Assembly (NCBI GenBank): GCA_013314775.1
Contig: JABUFB010000020.1
Location: forward strand, 1 to 64,000
Source of the DNA: Armatimonadota bacterium
Lineage (GTDB): Bacteria; Armatimonadota; Zipacnadia; Zipacnadales; JABUFB01
Length of the DNA: 64,000 bases
Reading direction: 5' to 3'
The notes under the pieces are model-generated. The model was not told where the DNA came from. It saw only the letters and a list, made by a program, of their open reading frames with translations, and did no database searches. The stretch's first letter is position 1, and each line of letters opens with the position of its first letter. A program made the position numbers and the translations under genes. Positions 61,308 through 64,000 of the stretch are shown one piece after another.

Positions 61308-61552
61308 GCTGCGCGCCCACGGGGTCAGGAGCACCGGTTCTGTGGGATGCGCGCCGACTGAGGCCGAATTCACGGTCAGCGTGCCCTTTGCCCTGCGCCG
61401 TTGCTGGACAGCCCGCGGAGCGACGGAGAGCCGGTAGCCGGAGGCGGAAGCCCCAAGATTCACGCCCCGAGATGGGCCTTGAGCCATCATACTCCAATCA
61501 GTGCTGTCGCCCCCGTTGGGGGCTCAGGCCACTTTATGGGCACGATTCCACG

Positions 61553-61774
61553 GGTTCCGTTCCGCTTCGCTCCACTCCACACGTGGCTATGAGCTGCCGC
61601 CCGCTTCGCGGGCTGTGAGGCAAAAGGCCCACCAGCGAGTTCCCAGGTCAGCGGAAATCATTCCAGATACGGCGAGCGCCTGATTTCGCCAGACCGTGAT
61701 ACCCCCGGCCGGCTGAGCCCGTACCAGACAGAGAAGGCACCTGGTTCCGGTAGGTCCAGACGCGCTCGGAACAG
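61553..61774. repeat. Dispersed intergenic repeat, copy B
   Basis: Matches 462-630 in the same orientation with an extra internal stretch of about 53 nt (61643-61700) that itself contains a diverged copy of the CCTGAYTTCGSCAG subunit. It has the same hairpin GCCCGC-TTC-GCGGGC (61599-61613). A shorter relative of the hairpin unit precedes it at 61503-61530 (GCTGTCGCCCCC-GTT-GGGGGC). No coding potential. Confidence 0.75.
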
Positions 61775-61976
61775 AGATCAAATGTGCGCAGATGCGTGCC
61801 AGACCCAAATGTACCCCGCCGCGTGGACATTGTCCGGCGCAACCGCGGGCTGTGCTGTAACGAAACAGGGGGCCGGGACCCGAGTTCGAGACTCAGCCGA
61901 ACTCGGTGCCTGTACCCGAATCGCGCAACTACCGGAGATCATCGCCGACCGCGACGGTCGGCCTACGCGGCCCGGG

Positions 61977-64000
61977 TTACTCAAATACAAGCCATCCGCG
62001 GCTCAGTGGGTCGGCGTGGGCACCCACGCTGGGGAACCAGGCGGAGATTTCGGGGTCCTTGCCTTGAACATTCCGCACCAGGTCCAAGCGGAGCATGGGG
62101 TGGTCTGCGGGTCTGCAGTTGAACTGCGTGAGTGGCAGGCGAAGTTCGGCGGTCCACCGATCGGGGCTGACCTTGGTCGCCCAACTACAATCGAAATTGG
62201 CGGACAGCCGCTCCTGATAGGACTGCTGGTCGCTCAGGCCCCACTGGTCGAAGAACGCGCCGGCTGCGTTGACGATGAATTGCACATAGGGGAACTCACT
62301 CATGCCGGGGTTGATGAACAGCTCCACTGAGTCGTCGCGCCAGGTCCGGCCGTCGCGCGGCGCCGCATCGGTAACCAGCGCTGAGGTGTCCTGGGCACAG
62401 TCCAGGGCTACATAGAGATTGGCCCCATCGTGCAAGACCCGCGCTCTTGTCTCGTATCGAGACGGAGTGGTCTCGCCCCATTTTGCGAACCCACTGACCA
62501 CATCGCCGTCCTGCCAGACTGCATCGCTGAGATCGCCGTCGATCGCAGGCGGCGTTTGGACGCGCCCGGCGCGCACCACTTTGAGGGCCATGGCGCGGAT
62601 ATCCGCCACTGTGGCCTGATAGTTGTCTGATCCACCCGCACCGAAGACATCATCGACCCGCGCGCTTATCCGCCGCCGGATCTCCCCCGCATCGGTCATT
62701 GCGGTTCGCTGGGCCTCACGGACAACCTCTTCTGCGATTTTCGCAGCACTCCAGCGCTTGGCATTCGTGGTGGCTCCGGCTTTCAGGGGGGCAATCCACC
62801 CCTGTTGCGGCGGGTGGAAGGCAATTGGATCGTCCCCCACCTTCTCCTTCATGTAGGCGTCAACGTCCGTGGTGGCCACCTTCTCGGCCATCTTGCGCAC
62901 CGCCGCAGCCACTTTTTCGACCGGCGCCCCGCGGTCGATGAGGTCCTGAATCTCGCGCGCTGCCCAGTAGCCACCCCCCAGGAGAAGCGTGACATCCCAG
63001 GTCTTGCGAAAGAATCGGATCCGCTCGCGCACCAGCTCCGACCGGGCAAGCTCTGCCGCCTGATCCAGATAACGCGTACACTCCTCCATGACCGCCGGCG
63101 GGAAGATCTCGAACTGCTTCGGGTCCGCGGCGAGGCGGTATGCCCAGTGTCCGCGCCCCGTTTTCTGTTCGTTCCAGGCCCGCTCACACCGTGCGAAGTA
63201 CCGCTTCATGGGCTCTGCGGCTTCCCGGAACATACGCTGATTCCAGTCGCTCTCAAGAGCTTCGATGTCCGTTTCAGGATCCCATAGCACCCGGGCCATG
63301 ATATACAGTTTCGGACCGTCCAGGCCCCAGTTGGGATAGACTTCAGCGTAGAAACCCTTCACGCCATTGCGCACCGCGTGGCAAATGGCGCTCTGGAACA
63401 GGTGGCTGTAGATACGGGGGATGGCGAATCCCATGCCGTAAGCGTAGTCGTAGATGCCCATCTGACCGGCCACCCGGCCCCACCACTCCAGCAGCGCCTG
63501 GTCCTTCTTACGAAAAGCTGGGTCGCGGTAGTCGGCGCGATTACTGGTGAGGTACGGGATGATGTTCCGGTGAAGGCCAATGCGCTCGGGCGGGATAATA
63601 TAAGTGGAGTACGCCAGGCAGCCCAGGAGCTTGTCCGGGTGGGTCTTCTCGAGCTCGGCGGCCACCTTGTTGAGCCAGGCGTAGTAGCGGTAGGAGTAAG
63701 AACCGTCGAAGCCCTCCCAGCGCGGTGCAGGCCGGTCCATAGCCCGGCAACCCTCACATTCGCACCAGCCCTGTCCGTCGTTGCAGCCATAGGAGAACGA
63801 TTCCAGGTCCGGGTTCTGCTCAAACGCCTTGCGGGCCATGTCGGCCGCGTGCTTCACACTGCTTTCGGACGCGAAACACGGCTGCCAGCTGTGGTCGTCC
63901 GGGCCGGGCCGGTAGCGCTCCCCATTGCGCAGGGGAAACCATTCAGGGTGCGAGTCGTAGTCGCGCTCGGCGTCGAAGACATGCAGCAGGTTGTGGTGGA
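61977..64000 (-). CDS. DUF4838 domain protein with C-terminal CBM9-like domain (5' end missing)
   Basis: The gene runs off the right edge: the reading frame is open to position 64000 with family-like sequence (HPEWFPLRNGERY, WQPCFAS), so about 674 C-terminal residues are present. The main part is DUF4838 (GCNDGQGWCECEGCRAMD, YRYYAWLNKVAAELEKTHPDK, FSYGCNDG), a catalytic-like TIM-barrel family related to alpha-glucuronidases. The last 170 residues form a CBM9/DOMON-like carbohydrate-binding domain (PPAIDGDLSDAVWQD, DGANLYVALDC, DDSVELFINPG, DRWTAELRLPL). It probably cleaves or binds a uronate-containing glycan; catalytic residues are not assigned. Confidence 0.88.
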   Translation of the reverse strand, partial: HHNLLHVFDAERDYDSHPEWFPLRNGERYRPGPDDHSWQPCFASESSVKHAADMARKAFEQNPDLESFSYGCNDGQGWCECEGCRAMDRPAPRWEGFDGSYSYRYYAWLNKVAAELEKTHPDKLLGCLAYSTYIIPPERIGLHRNIIPYLTSNRADYRDPAFRKKDQALLEWWGRVAGQMGIYDYAYGMGFAIPRIYSHLFQSAICHAVRNGVKGFYAEVYPNWGLDGPKLYIMARVLWDPETDIEALESDWNQRMFREAAEPMKRYFARCERAWNEQKTGRGHWAYRLAADPKQFEIFPPAVMEECTRYLDQAAELARSELVRERIRFFRKTWDVTLLLGGGYWAAREIQDLIDRGAPVEKVAAAVRKMAEKVATTDVDAYMKEKVGDDPIAFHPPQQGWIAPLKAGATTNAKRWSAAKIAEEVVREAQRTAMTDAGEIRRRISARVDDVFGAGGSDNYQATVADIRAMALKVVRAGRVQTPPAIDGDLSDAVWQDGDVVSGFAKWGETTPSRYETRARVLHDGANLYVALDCAQDTSALVTDAAPRDGRTWRDDSVELFINPGMSEFPYVQFIVNAAGAFFDQWGLSDQQSYQERLSANFDCSWATKVSPDRWTAELRLPLTQFNCRPADHPMLRLDLVRNVQGKDPEISAWFPSVGAHADPLSRGWLVFE

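Larger units (their letters stand above)
61178..61976. other. Gene-free region: promoter and dispersed repeat
   Basis: About 800 bases with no credible gene. It holds the apgM promoter (61279-61307), a GCCCCC-GTT-GGGGGC hairpin (61509-61523) and repeat copy B (61553-61774). The 61780-61976 part shows a GC-rich inverted region (around 61875-61905: CGAGTTCGAGACTCAGCCGAACTCGG) but nothing I can name. Confidence 0.6.

Overview
The window is GC-rich bacterial chromosome with about 50 protein genes on both strands, no rRNA or tRNA genes, no CRISPR array, no prophage and no recognisable transposase. The gene mix suggests an uncultured member of the Armatimonadota or a close relative, though no marker gene here proves it. 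Three things point that way: housekeeping gene orders typical of Terrabacteria (rsmD-coaD-coiled coil-ackA; fhaA-fhaB-ftsW/rodA-pbpA-pknB), families common in Armatimonadota and Planctomycetota (DUF6785-like membrane protein, DUF4127, DUF4838-CBM9, sulfatase, heparinase II/III, Gfo/Idh/MocA), and a prepilin leader of the FTLIELLVVIAII type.

Layout, left to right. 1-754 holds a truncated prepilin leader and a dispersed repeat. 755-9704 holds yifB/comM, a DUF6785-like membrane protein divergent from a secreted, C-terminally anchored protein, a PqaA-type hydrolase, an anchored coiled-coil protein and a nitroreductase. 9836-14039 holds an unknown protein and the minus-strand run gcvH-lipM-dehydrogenase-thioredoxin lipoprotein. 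14279-22321 is a plus-strand run: orphan DNA methyltransferase, TPR protein, folE2, an unknown membrane protein and a 1337-residue DUF6079/PglY-BrxC-like ATPase. 22382-26708 holds several small conserved genes and a fluoride-response unit (promoter, fluoride riboswitch, crcB, DUF190-CBS protein). 26797-33871 holds a CAP-domain protein, a polytopic membrane protein, a DUF4038 glycosidase-like protein, a beta-propeller and a creatininase-family enzyme. 33893-41258 is mainly a minus-strand catabolic operon, sulfatase-heparinase-Gfo/Idh/MocA-thioredoxin-like-YhhN, preceded by an amine-dehydrogenase-like gene. 41288-49302 is housekeeping (cysS, tatA, a PfkB kinase, an aminotransferase, ackA, coaD, rsmD). 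49406-57398 holds an inositol-monophosphatase-family gene and the FHA/SEDS/PBP/PASTA-kinase cluster. 57484-64000 holds DUF4127, a winged-helix regulator, apgM, a second copy of the dispersed repeat and the 3' part of a DUF4838-CBM9 gene cut by the window end.

How the genes work together. Fluoride is probably sensed by RNA at 26611-26673, which controls its exporter and the DUF190-CBS partner. LipM very likely modifies GcvH next door. The FHA proteins and PASTA kinase probably tune the SEDS/PBP peptidoglycan polymerase encoded with them. The sulfatase-heparinase operon probably handles a sulfated uronate-containing polysaccharide. The most open region is 14279-22321, where an orphan methyltransferase and a BREX-type giant ATPase lie about 3 kb apart without the rest of a BREX system.
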